Shown here: positions 1 to 9,780 of the stretch, piece by piece
How the letters are laid out: every line of letters begins with the position of its first letter
How positions within the stretch are numbered: position 1 is the stretch's first letter
Origin: Brachionus manjavacas
Lineage: Eukaryota > Rotifera > Eurotatoria > Ploima > Brachionidae
Assembly: GCA_019054805.1 (NCBI GenBank)
Contig: JAHQIY010000014.1
Location: forward strand, 1,054,001-1,118,000
DNA length: 64,000 nucleotides
Reading direction: 5' to 3'
Notes under the pieces: generated by a model
Database searches by the model: none
Told to the model about the DNA's origin: nothing
The model's input: the letters and a program-made list of their open reading frames with translations, nothing else
Made by a program: the position numbers and the translations under genes

Positions 1-68
1 GCGAAATCAATAAAGACAACTAGTGCACTCCATTTGTTGTCAATCGCTGACGCTAAAAAATGATTCAT
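1..68 (-). CDS. 5' end of an unidentified gene (truncated by window edge)
   Basis: A reading frame on the minus strand begins with ATG at 68-66 and stays open to the window edge, giving about 22 residues starting MNHFLASAIDNKWSALVVF. The mix of residues is much less AT-driven than the surrounding spacer, which suggests real coding sequence. The rest of the gene lies to the left of the window, so no function can be given. A strong hairpin (78-117) sits just upstream of the start. An alternative reading, an exon beginning at an AG acceptor at 53-54, would use the same frame from position 51 downward. Confidence 0.4.
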   Translation of the reverse strand, partial: MNHFLASAIDNKWSALVVFIDF

Positions 69-77
69 TACGTCCCT

Positions 78-117
78 AAAAATTCTCTTCATTAATCGAA
101 TTAATGAAGAATTTTTA
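78..117. repeat. Hairpin-forming inverted repeat
   Basis: Two arms of about 17-18 bases (AAAAATTCTcTTCATTAAT and its reverse complement) flank a 3-4 base turn, with one unpaired c. It lies directly upstream of the minus-strand start codon at 68. It could be a promoter or 5' UTR element, or a small transposon relic; the sequence alone does not decide. Confidence 0.6.
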
Positions 118-1013
118 GTTAATTATCATCTTGGTTTATTTAGTTTTGTTTCTTAATCCGTGAGCCTTTTGAAAGTTAGAGAAATGTGTATTTAAATAGC
201 AGTATAAAAAAATTTCTTAGATTTATTTAATAATTTAAAGATTTTCTTTTTATCTTATCTAATTTCTTTAGAATTCTTAATATATAATGTGTTTTAATGG
301 CTAAAGGTGTTTAAATTCAAATCTGAAAAGCAGGAAAAATCACTGATTTCTTTTACACTTAAATTGATTTTTTCAGGCATTTCGGTCTTTTAATTAGGAA
401 AGATCTATTAAAAGGTTTTTTTACCAATTTATATCAATCTTTTTGTAATGAAACCAATTTCATAAACTACACTATTAAATAAGTGGACACTTTAATACTA
501 AAAAATTCAAGCATTTTAAAAAATCGAACAAAAATGAAAACTTTTAGGTGTTCTAATAAGACTTAAAATTTTGTTTCGGTTGATAGTTTTGTTATGCTTT
601 TAGTCTCAAAATTTGTACCCTAGAAAAGTAAAAAGGGATGTTTTTTATACAGTAGAATTTTCAAAGAATTTTTTGAATTCTTTAAAGAATCTAAACTTTG
701 ATTTCATTCAAATAAAAACAAATTTTTAAATCAATATTCACAATCATTTTTTAAAAATTGAATTTCACAAGTTTAGTGAATTTATTATATCAAATATTAA
801 TTTATTAATTTATTATATTTTTTAAATAGATATAATTTTCGCTTGATGATTTCATTAATCAATTAAAGAAAAACGAAGAAATTAGCATTAATGCATAAAA
901 AAATTTTTATTAAAAAATTTGTACCAAATTATAAATTGTATTAATTTTTTTTCAAATGTGACACAGTGGACTTTTTACATTTTAATCAATAAAAAAATCT
1001 ATTTAGGTAAAGC
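118..1013. other. AT-rich spacer
   Basis: Spacer between the 3' end of the ALMS-motif gene and the start of the gene at the left edge. Only poly-A/T runs and short random frames are seen; no RNA gene or transposon was recognised. Confidence 0.6.
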
Positions 1014-3036
1014 TTAATTTTTTAATGCTTTAAAGTTAAGGCCAAAATTGGGTCCTTTGGTGAGCACATGCTGTTGTATAGTCTTCTTATAAATTGATGA
1101 CTTAATCAAATTTAATTTTCTCGTCTGTTCTAGGCGTTCTTTGTGTTGTTTTTGTCTAACTTCGGGCAATTTTTCATAATTTTTTTTGGTCAAAATTCTG
1201 ATCTCTTGACTGGACATGGCTCTTTTTCGCGGAATTTCAACCTTCGGCTTTGAATTAACCTGAAATTTTCTCTGAACTTCCTTTAGTTTCAAATTCATTT
1301 GAACTTGTTTTCGGTCATATTCGGCCTGAAGTCTACGCATCTGGGCTCTTTCTTCAATATTTCTAAGTCGTTTGTTCGACCGTTCTATAAGGTCCTTTTT
1401 GAAAATTAAGAACGCGTCTTGAAGACTCATGCTGGAAAAACTATTGTCATTTTGTTTTTTCAATACTGGTTCCGATTGAACTGCTTTTAATCTATTACTT
1501 AGATCAGAAAAATACTCCCGCTTATTATTACTAAAATTTGATCTTAGCTGTTTATTATCACTGGACACCTTGCGAATTTGGTTCTCTTTTATTATCTTTA
1601 TTCCCTCAGGCTGTTTATAAACACTGGCATCATTCAAATCAACAACTTCAACTTGGGATCTTTTCAAGTTTAAACTTAGCCTCATGCTATTCGAGTTACT
1701 CAATACCGAATCACATTCGGAAATCAATGACCAATCTTCAATATTTTTCGAAAAAGTTGAACGAACCAACTCAGATTTTCTGCGGTCTTTTTCCTCAAAT
1801 TTTTTCACAAATTTTTCCAATCTAGTACTGTCAACAGAATCTTCCTTAAGGTCGGTTGAATGAAAATATGAATTGTCCATCAATGAAGTGTCATCAGCTG
1901 TATTTTCCATAATTAACTTCTTTAATCTTTGTGCCTGGAGTCTTTCAATTTTTGCCAAAAGCTCAAGTTCTTTGTACTTTTTTTCGTGCTTTTGGGCTTC
2001 GATCATTGTCTTGAATTTTTTTTGCTGAACCATGTCGAATCTTAATTGACCAAGTGGTGATTTTTTGGATTCGTCCAGAATTTTTTTCCGATTCCTAACT
2101 TCAACAAAACTTGTCTGAGTCGATATTTCGCAGCTTTTTGACTCGGAGATATTCTCTTTTTCGATCAGTGTGGGACTGGCGGAAATTTGCCAAGAAATTG
2201 GATTAGTTTTGCACTTAGGACTCTCTTTTTTAAGCAGTTCCATCTTTTTTTTTCTCATTTCATCCAGTTTTATATCAATTAATTTATAATAATTTAACTC
2301 AGAATCAAATGTAGACTGGCACATAGAGGCTTCGGGATTTTTTCCATTCATTCGAGTTTGGTCACTTTCTGATTCACAAGAAAGCTCAAGCAAAATTTCG
2401 CCAGTGTTGTCTTGACTTGGCTTTTCCGATTTTGCTGTCTCATGTTCGCTAATGTCCAAAAACTCGAGTTTTTTTTGGCAATTTATTTCCAAACTGCTCA
2501 AAGTTATTGATTTGTTCAATGCTGGTTTTTGAATCAAGTTTGATATTTCCAAGCTAGTTAAATCACTCTACGATTTTTTTTATTTAAATACAAAACAAAA
2601 TTTTAATTTTAATATTTTTACTTTAGATGACTGAGGTACTATTTTTGGCAAGGACAGTTTTTGATCGGAACTTGTCAGATTAATTTCGATTTTCTTTTTT
2701 TCTGTTTGAAAATCTTGAGTATCTTCTGGAATTTGTTCGATTTTTGAGGTGCTTAAATCAGGATTAGACGAGTTTGCTCTTTTGTTTTCTATATCAGTGG
2801 TGTTGGAGATATAATTCCGGCTAGATTTTTTATTTGTCTGCCAGTAGAGAATCGACGGAGACGAGTATGGTATAAAGTGATCAATTTGACTGTCTTCGAA
2901 GCTTACCAATTTCAACTGGAAATACATAAATAAGTTTTTTTTTCAAAATATTTTTGGATATATTTACATGGTAAGATGATTCATTGATCGGGTTATTGTT
3001 AGTGTCGGAGGTATTATGGTCTTCGTTGCTAGTCAT
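1014..3036 (-). CDS. ALMS-motif centrosomal protein (ALMS1/CEP295-like)
   Basis: Three exons: 2968-3036, 2622-2915, 1014-2567, with introns of 52 and 54 bp and phases that close, giving about 638 residues. The C-terminal ~140 residues (499-638) match the ALMS motif: a SLQDAFLIF start, a basic helical stretch, and the closing block with KLPEVRQKQ, SSIYKKTIQQHVL. This motif is known from ALMS1, CEP295 and C10orf90, which act at centrosomes and basal bodies. The rest is low-complexity, charged and partly coiled-coil (KKYKELELLAKIERLQAQ). A STQT sequence near plus-strand 2115 resembles an LC8 dynein-light-chain site. The protein is far shorter than vertebrate ALMS1 or CEP295, so which paralogue it represents cannot be settled. 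ATG at 3036 was chosen because no credible upstream exon joins it; the frame is open a further 10 codons upstream. Confidence 0.75.
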
Positions 3037-3260
3037 TTCAAATTTTTGCTCTAAGTATGATATGCTAAAAAATAAAGCACATATTTTTTTGTAGTATTTA
3101 TTTTTATCTTTGAAAATTTTCTTATCAACTAGTGACAATAAAATTTTGAATTTTAAATTTTGATTTTTATTTTAAATTATTCAAATTATTGTTTGTATGA
3201 AAATTGAAAATCTTCATTTTTTCTTAGGATATAACATTGAACAAAGTGTTTAAATAGTAA

Positions 3261-3360
3261 GCCTCAATAGCGCAGTCGGTAGCGCGTCAGTCTCATAATC
3301 TGAATATTTAAAAATCTTTGGAGAAATCTGGAGGTCGTGAGTTCGATCCTCACTTGGGGC
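3261..3360 (+). tRNA. tRNA-Met(CAT), elongator type, with 28-nt intron
   Basis: A full cloverleaf is visible: acceptor stem GCCTCAA/TTGGGGC, D arm GCGC...GCGC, anticodon loop CTCATAA with anticodon CAT, T arm GTGAG TTCGATC CTCAC. The mature part is 72 nt and matches the eukaryotic elongator tRNA-Met. About 28 nt are inserted one base after the anticodon (the canonical 37/38 position), with ATCTG present at both boundaries. It forms an inverted pair with the copy at 3432-3531, separated by 71 bp. Confidence 0.93.
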
Positions 3361-3431
3361 AATTTTTTTTGATTACTTTAATTTACTGATTAAAAAAAAT
3401 ATATTTTTTAAAATTTGAGAAAAAAAATTTT

Positions 3432-3531
3432 GCCCCAAGTGAGGATCGAACTCACGACCTCCAGATTACTCCAAAGATTTTTAAATATTCAGATTATGAG
3501 ACTGACGCGCTACCGACTGCGCTATTGAGGC
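3432..3531 (-). tRNA. tRNA-Met(CAT), inverted second copy with 28-nt intron
   Basis: Reverse complement of the gene at 3261-3360, differing by one base in the intron; the mature sequence is identical. The two genes together form a large palindrome (arms ~100 bp, spacer 71 bp). Near-identity of the introns points to a recent duplication-inversion or gene conversion. Confidence 0.93.
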
Positions 3532-3532
3532 T

Positions 3533-6343
3533 GTTATCATTATAAAAGTTTAAAATCAAGCGCTTTTTTTTTAGCGCAATAAAAAGTCCACATTGTAATT
3601 AAATTATCTTCTTAAAATTGAAAAAAATCTAATTTTATTTAGAATATTATAATTTTATTTTGAATTTTTTTAATGGATTAAAAGGTATTTTGACAAAACT
3701 TTGAGTAGATTTTATTTAAAGATCTATGTCACATCAAATACGACTAGGGATGATAGTCGATTGTCAAGGTTGAGTGAACTAAATAAGAAAGCTCAAATGA
3801 AAATCACATAAATAAATGTACCAAATCACATCAAATTAAATCTAGATCATTAATATAACGTGTGTAACAATTTTAAAAACTTAGACAAGCAAAATATGCT
3901 TTCAAAACTAAACAAATTTGATCTTTATTCTTTTGAATGTATAAATCAAAAAACTTAGTAACAAAAATTTGACCATTTACTATGACTTTTGATAAAAAAC
4001 ATATTTTAAAATTGTATTTTTCAATTTAAAAAATATTTTAAATTTAAAGATAGCTATTTTGAACCTTTGGATCATTTGCTTTAATTATTTATTTATTAGC
4101 CTCCTTTTTAGGAGAAGTAAATTTAAAAGCTCCATAAAAAAAAGAAAAAAAAGATAAAAAATTGAATTATTAAGTGAGAAAAAAAATTCAATGCTTAATC
4201 AAACATATGATAATTTTTACTTCTCTTGAAATTTTTTTATTTAATTAGTTCAGAAAATATAAAAAAGAGAAAAAAAATAACTATATTCAAAAAAAATCCT
4301 CTTTTAAAATTCTTTCTTTTTAGTCTCTATTTGATTTATAAATAGAATTTAAAAAACAAAAATTTTAGTTAAAATGACATTTAAATTTGCGCAATTAATT
4401 TTGGCTCTGCTTTTTAAGACTTAGCAAAAGTGGAAAAATACTTACAGTAACGGGTGGAGAATAAAAAATGGCAAAAAATTTAACTTTAATTTTCTATGTA
4501 AATGGACGAGATCTTTCCAATTTTTTTTTTAATTTCAGCTTTTTTAGCTTCTAAATAAATTTAAATTATTCCATAAAGTTAAATTTTCGATGAGTTTAAA
4601 AAAAAAAATGAAAGACGAAAAATACCATTTAAAAAATTTGTAAAATTTTATAAAAAAAAATGTAACCAAGTATAAAAAATATTTGGCACAGCAAACGTTC
4701 TGTTTAACATTGACTAGATATATAAAAACTGTTTGTTTGGATGAAAATGAACCAGATTCCAAGTGGTTAAGCAGTCCATCAACAAATCTGCTGTAAAAAG
4801 GCTGAAACAAATACTGGAAAATATATCAAGAGAGATATTTTTAATTTGTGGCATCTTTTATTCTACACCCGATAGATGAAACTGGAACAAAAACTATGGT
4901 GTTGTCTTCAAAGTTTTGACAAATTTTTTTTTATTTATTTTGATTATTTTTCAATTCAAAAAGACTTTTTCATGTAAGCAGCAAACAGTTCCGTCAGCCA
5001 ACGCAAGTAGATGGTAGTCTAAATAAACAAATGATAGGGTTAATGTTGTTTCAAGAGAATAGGTAGACCATGTCAGAGGCAGAGCTAAGTTAATTTAATA
5101 TATGACTTATCTAATTTAACAAGCAAAGTCTTTTAAATATCAAAATTATTTAATGAGATAACATCAGGTTTCAGCAATTCACTTGTGTATCAACTAAAAT
5201 ATAATAATAGAAACAAAATTTTTCATTTTGATATTTATAACAAAATTGAGCAAGTGAATTTTTAAATGTATAATTTTTTTTATTTTTAATTAGAACAAGT
5301 TAAATATATTTTTTTGTTTACTCTATAAATAAAAAATTTAATTAATAAAATAAAACTAAACAAGGTACATGTTTACAATTACGCACATGGATCAATAAAA
5401 AGTTAATATTTAATTAAAACAACTGCTTTGAGCCAAATAAGTTTGAGATTCCGCGGAAAATATTTTTAAACTGTCAAAAATGATTCACTTAAGCAAAAAT
5501 ATTTAAATCTGAACTTTGTTCATACAAAATACTTAGCTAAAATAAATAATGCTTAAGAGTGAAAAATTTTAAAAAGAGGTTAATTGTCTTTAATATAAAC
5601 AATTATACGTCTTAGTATCAAATGATTAAAAATGAGCAAACTTAATCGTTAATAAAGCCGAAAATATGTGTTTAATATTTTCAAATACTTTAATAACATT
5701 TAAATTGACATTTAAAATTATTCATAAAGCTGCATAGATAGATTAAGTTAATAGATAATTTCTATTTTCTACAATATGGTGAAAATTTTGATAATTTAAT
5801 TGCTTCAAGATTTATGTGTTTATTAAATTTGTTGAAATTACTTAACACTTGGATCTAATTTAATATTTTTATTGTCAATAAAAAATTGCCGAGAGCTTTT
5901 GTTTCAAGTCAAATAAAATACGAATTTCCGATTTCTGAAATAATTTTATCGGATTTAGCATTTAAATTTACAATTTTGGCCTAAAATAATTTTATTGATT
6001 GAGAATTTTTTTATTATTATAATTTTTTTCTTAAAAAACTTTTCGTATCAAATTTCGAATCAAAAGTAATTTGATATCAATTAGCCTCTAAACTATTCAT
6101 CCATAGCCGCAGGCAAACTGCATTTGATTCAAAAGAAAAAATTCTCATTTAAATAATTAAAAACTTTATTAATAAAAATAGTCAAAATTAATAAACTATG
6201 GTTTCAAATGATATAAAAAACATAAATCGCTAGGTGTAAAAAAAAATTCACATTAAATTAGCTCTATTTCTAGAAACAAAATTAATAATTTTAACTGTAC
6301 ATTAAATTACAACCGGCGAGCTAAACATTTTGATTTAACCCAA
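3533..6343. other. AT-rich spacer with possible exon relics
   Basis: Apart from the possible broken exons listed at 4430-5100, only AT-rich sequence with short homopolymer runs was seen. Confidence 0.5.
4430..5100 (-). pseudogene. Possible decayed exons of a beta-propeller-like protein
   Basis: Several short minus-strand stretches read like protein rather than spacer. One follows an acceptor near 5024 and reads YHLLALADGTVCCLHEK, reminiscent of a propeller blade (ALADGT occurs in JIP-type and related WD-like domains). A second near 4845-4915 reads FEDNTIVFVPVSSIGCRIKD, and a third follows an acceptor at about 4802. A good donor (GTAAGTAT) is at about 4438. I could not join them into one open frame without stops, so a pseudogene or a very fragmented gene is suggested. 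Weak evidence; a chance mix of frames remains possible. Confidence 0.25.
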
Positions 6344-8071
6344 CTAAAGTATTAGTTTGAAAATAAAAAATAAAATATTTAAATAGATTGTGTTTGGCTG
6401 TAAAAAGTGGCATCTATTCTCTAGTTCCAGGTATCTTGTGGTGCTGATAAAATTTTTCGGGTAATTAAGGATTTTATGGCTTGAGTAAATGTTTGAGAGC
6501 ATTCGCGAGTGATTCAATTGATTTGAACGATGGAGCTGACTTTTAGATGGTCGAAATCTGCCATTTGTTGTCGGCAAATCGAATTCTTTGGAATAATTTA
6601 GAAAAATTAATAATAAATAATTGAAAATTTTTGTTATTACCTTTAAAAATTTGTGCAAATTCTGTAGTAGATTTGAAAATAAGTTGATTAAAGTCTTCTG
6701 TTTCAATCACTGTTGAAGTGGTCGATTTTGTGGTAAATATTCTCGAAGAATCTGTCAAACTGATGACTCTTAGTTCAATCAATTCAGACTTGGCCACTGC
6801 TTTACCAAGAACATTCTCTGCCCGGCAATAATAATCAGAAAAGTCTTCTTTGACCAAATTCTAATAAAATAAAACATTTTTTTTAAATTTTAATTAAAGA
6901 AAAAAGATTTAATTTTAAATTGTACATTTATATATAATCTACTATTTGAATCGTCTAAATTTTCTATAATAAATTTGTTGGAGCTAGTAATTTTGGTCTC
7001 GCCTCTGAACCAACTTATTTCACTTTTTGGATTACTGCTGATCTTACAATCCAGAATAACTTGTTCACTCAATTTTTGGAATAGCTTCCCATTCAAAAAT
7101 GTGATCATAGGTGGATCTAAAAAAAATTCAATTATTTTTTTTCTCACTGAGTATTTCAATTTCGATTCTAAACAAACAATTTAATCTATTTTAATTGTTT
7201 TTGAAGAATCGGCATAATTTCAAATGGGTCAAGTTTGATCAAGAAAAAATTTAATTTATTTTAAATTGACTGATCGCTTTTATTTTCAATTAGAAAACTT
7301 ACATTGAATATTTAGGTATATTTTTTTACTAACTGTCGGCGGTATTGAATTATCCGCTACGCACTCAAATTCATTCGGAGAATCTTTATGAATCATTAGA
7401 TCAATTTTGTTCATTCCGCGGAAATTTTCTAAAATAAAAATTAAAAATTAAAAAAAAATATCTTTTTTAATAAAAATTAATCTACCCATTTCTTTTTGAA
7501 CACCATTCTGGTATTTATACCATTTTATTAGAGGCTCAGGCTTGCCATAAAACTCACAAGTTAAGGTAAAGTGACTTGAATGATTGACATCGATTCGCTC
7601 CAGAGGATACTGAGTCATCAGCATGGGTGGCACCATCACATCCAGATAAACATACTTGTTCTGCATTGCATTTGTCTGGCATACATAGAAACCAGTGTCA
7701 CTTTCTTGGACATTCGCGATAACAAGACTCCAGCATGGGGCCATATTAGAAGAGCATTTGGTTCCGATTCTGGCATCGGATGTAACTCGATTGGAGTTAA
7801 GGGCCAATACCTCGCCTTTGGGCATCTTTAACCAGACTATTTTTTCGTCTTCGCCTACTAGGCCGTTCATTTTACAGTCCAGCTGAACGTCCTTTCCGAC
7901 CACTGCCGAAACATAATCTCGCTGAGGCTTTTTTTGCTCAGTATCTAATGTTCGTTTGTGATTGTTTAGGCCGGCATATTTTAAGCGGTGCGCTATTCGG
8001 TGTCTTTTTTGCTGCGAACATTGAACAAATATCAATAAAAAAATAACTAATATTTTTTTGTATTCCAGCAT
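6344..8071 (-). CDS. Secreted, probably GPI-anchored Ig-superfamily protein (lachesin/IgLON/Dpr-like)
   Basis: Five exons (7486-8071, 7303-7428, 6926-7116, 6641-6860, 6344-6585; introns 57, 186, 65 and 55 bp) give about 454 residues. Residues 1-21 are a signal peptide (KKILVIFLLIFVQC). Three Ig-like domains follow: the first with QLDCKM...IVWLK...GFYVCQT, the second with LTCEF...IKWYK...FECVADN, the third with VILDCK...ISWFRG...DYYCRAEN, each keeping its Cys-Trp-Cys core. A Ser/Thr-rich stretch leads to a tail that ends in a short hydrophobic segment (IYLNILFFIFKLIL) with nothing after it, as in GPI-anchor signals. The family acts in cell adhesion and neural recognition at the cell surface. 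ATG at 8071 is used because it directly precedes the signal peptide. The subfamily is not certain. Confidence 0.82.
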
Positions 8072-8460
8072 TGTTAAGAATAAAAAATTTTTTAAAAAAT
8101 TAATCTTTATATTTTTATATTTGAACTCGGACACAAAAATCTTAAAAGTTTTCTATTAATTGCGACATGCTTTAGCGTTCTTTGTAGTTTTTCATTCTCT
8201 TATTATTTGGTCGGAATTTTGTTTCTAAAAAATTAAATTGTCAATTTTAATTTCTCGATTTTAATCGATAAACTAGTTTATTTTTTCTATTTTCAAATTT
8301 AAAACAAAAATATTAAATTGTAGCAATTATTATGAGGCATAGAAAAATTGTGACTTATCAGCTAATTTCGGGCCTCTTTGTTTACATTTAATTTCGAAAA
8401 ATTGATAATCAAAAAAGCTTTCCAATTAGCATTAATTTTAAATAAATTTTTCAAAAATTA

Positions 8461-8720
8461 AATTTATTTTTCCAAAATTAAATTTTACTTTTGTTAATTG
8501 AAAATAAAAAAAATTGATCTTAATCAGACAAAATGCTGTGATTTTTTAATTTTCGCTTAATTTACACAAAAATGGAGGCAAAAATTAAAAATTAAAAAAA
8601 TTAAATTTATTTTTCCAAAGTTAAATTTAACTTTTGTTAATTGAAAATAAAAAAAATTGATCTTAATCAGACAAAATGCTGTAATTTTTTAATTTTCGCT
8701 TAATTTAGACAAAAATAAAA
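8461..8720. repeat. Two-copy tandem duplication, period ~142 bp
   Basis: The block at about 8461-8578 recurs at 8603-8720 with few changes; both contain the string TTGATCTTAATCAGACAAAA. It lies upstream of the Ig gene start. Likely a recent local duplication, with possible effects on promoter sequence. Confidence 0.8.
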
Positions 8721-9023
8721 ACAAAAAATTTTCTAGCTTTTAACTAAAACTCAAGTGACTCGTAATTAGTGTATTTAAGGCAAGCCCTGGCGAAGTAAAC
8801 AATCAAACAATCAGGTAATTTAAAAGATAATTTCAACTAAATGTTTATTCAAAGCCAACTTCATATTTTGGCAAATATTTTAATAACCTGAATAAAAAAA
8901 AAGAAGAGAAAAAATCAAAAAATATTTCACCAATATCCTGTTTTAGATGCACATGTTCAAGACTAAATTTCATCAAAAATCGCTTGCATTTATACTTGAT
9001 GATCTATTGAGTGAAAAGATTAT

Positions 9024-9780
9024 TTATCTACGAAACGTTCTAAGCGGACATGTTTGGTTTACATGTTCGTTCAATTTAGGCTAATTCGGAATTTGGGCTT
9101 TTAATGTCACTCAATGCTAAACTAGACCAGACACCGCAAACCTGGATCACTCACAAGCCTAATCAAAACTTATCTGACCATCAAGCAAATTCGAGCAAAT
9201 TTATCTCACTCGAGCTAAATCTGTCCGAAAATGGACCAGATTATCTCTGTGAATTTTATCTCAAATATTTAAAAGCCAGTCTTATTTATCTTCTTTTTTT
9301 CTATTCTTTTTTTGCTGATTAAACTCGCTGCTAATTTCAGACTTTAATCTCAAAATCTTGAGAACATTGGCAAAATTATATCACTTCGTGTTTAATAAAT
9401 CATTTGCGGCTGCTTTTAGACTCAAGCTAAGCTTTTTTTTTCGCTCAAGCGAGCTTAATTTCCACTCAAACTATGCTATTAAGAAAAAATTTAATAAACG
9501 ACCACCGCAAATAAATAAACACTGGTTAAGCTTGACCAAACTTGAGGCTGATGCAGATACGGATCAGTAGCGCACATGAACATTACGGGCATAAATATTT
9601 ATACACTGTTAAAATCTAGCAGGTAGCGCTCTCTACGGAGCTCTTATCTAAATTTTGATGCACATGCTCGCACAAAATTTATCTTGGACAAGAAACGATT
9701 TATTGCTCGGAGAATTGGGAAAACTTGTACCTTTTTTTAATTAACAACCACCGCTGACGACACATGATCTTATCTTATCA
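9024..9780 (+). promoter_or_regulatory. Cluster of GATA-type sites, candidate enhancer
   Basis: TTATCT (reverse complement AGATAA, the core GATA-factor site) occurs at 9024, 9170, 9201, 9241, 9256, 9286, 9644, 9679 and 9770, plus TTATCA at 9775, all in the same orientation. In AT-rich sequence of this kind roughly one or two in 750 bp would be expected on both strands. The surrounding 8.95-10.1 kb is also less AT-rich and more complex than the flanks and carries no convincing gene. It lies about 1 kb upstream of the Ig gene and 6 kb from the tail-anchored-protein gene. A role as enhancer is inferred. Confidence 0.35.

Noticed and set aside
9104-9570. Two plus-strand frames of 70-72 codons
   Set aside because: They sit in the less AT-rich GATA-site island, have no splice context or family resemblance, and start in unrelated contexts.
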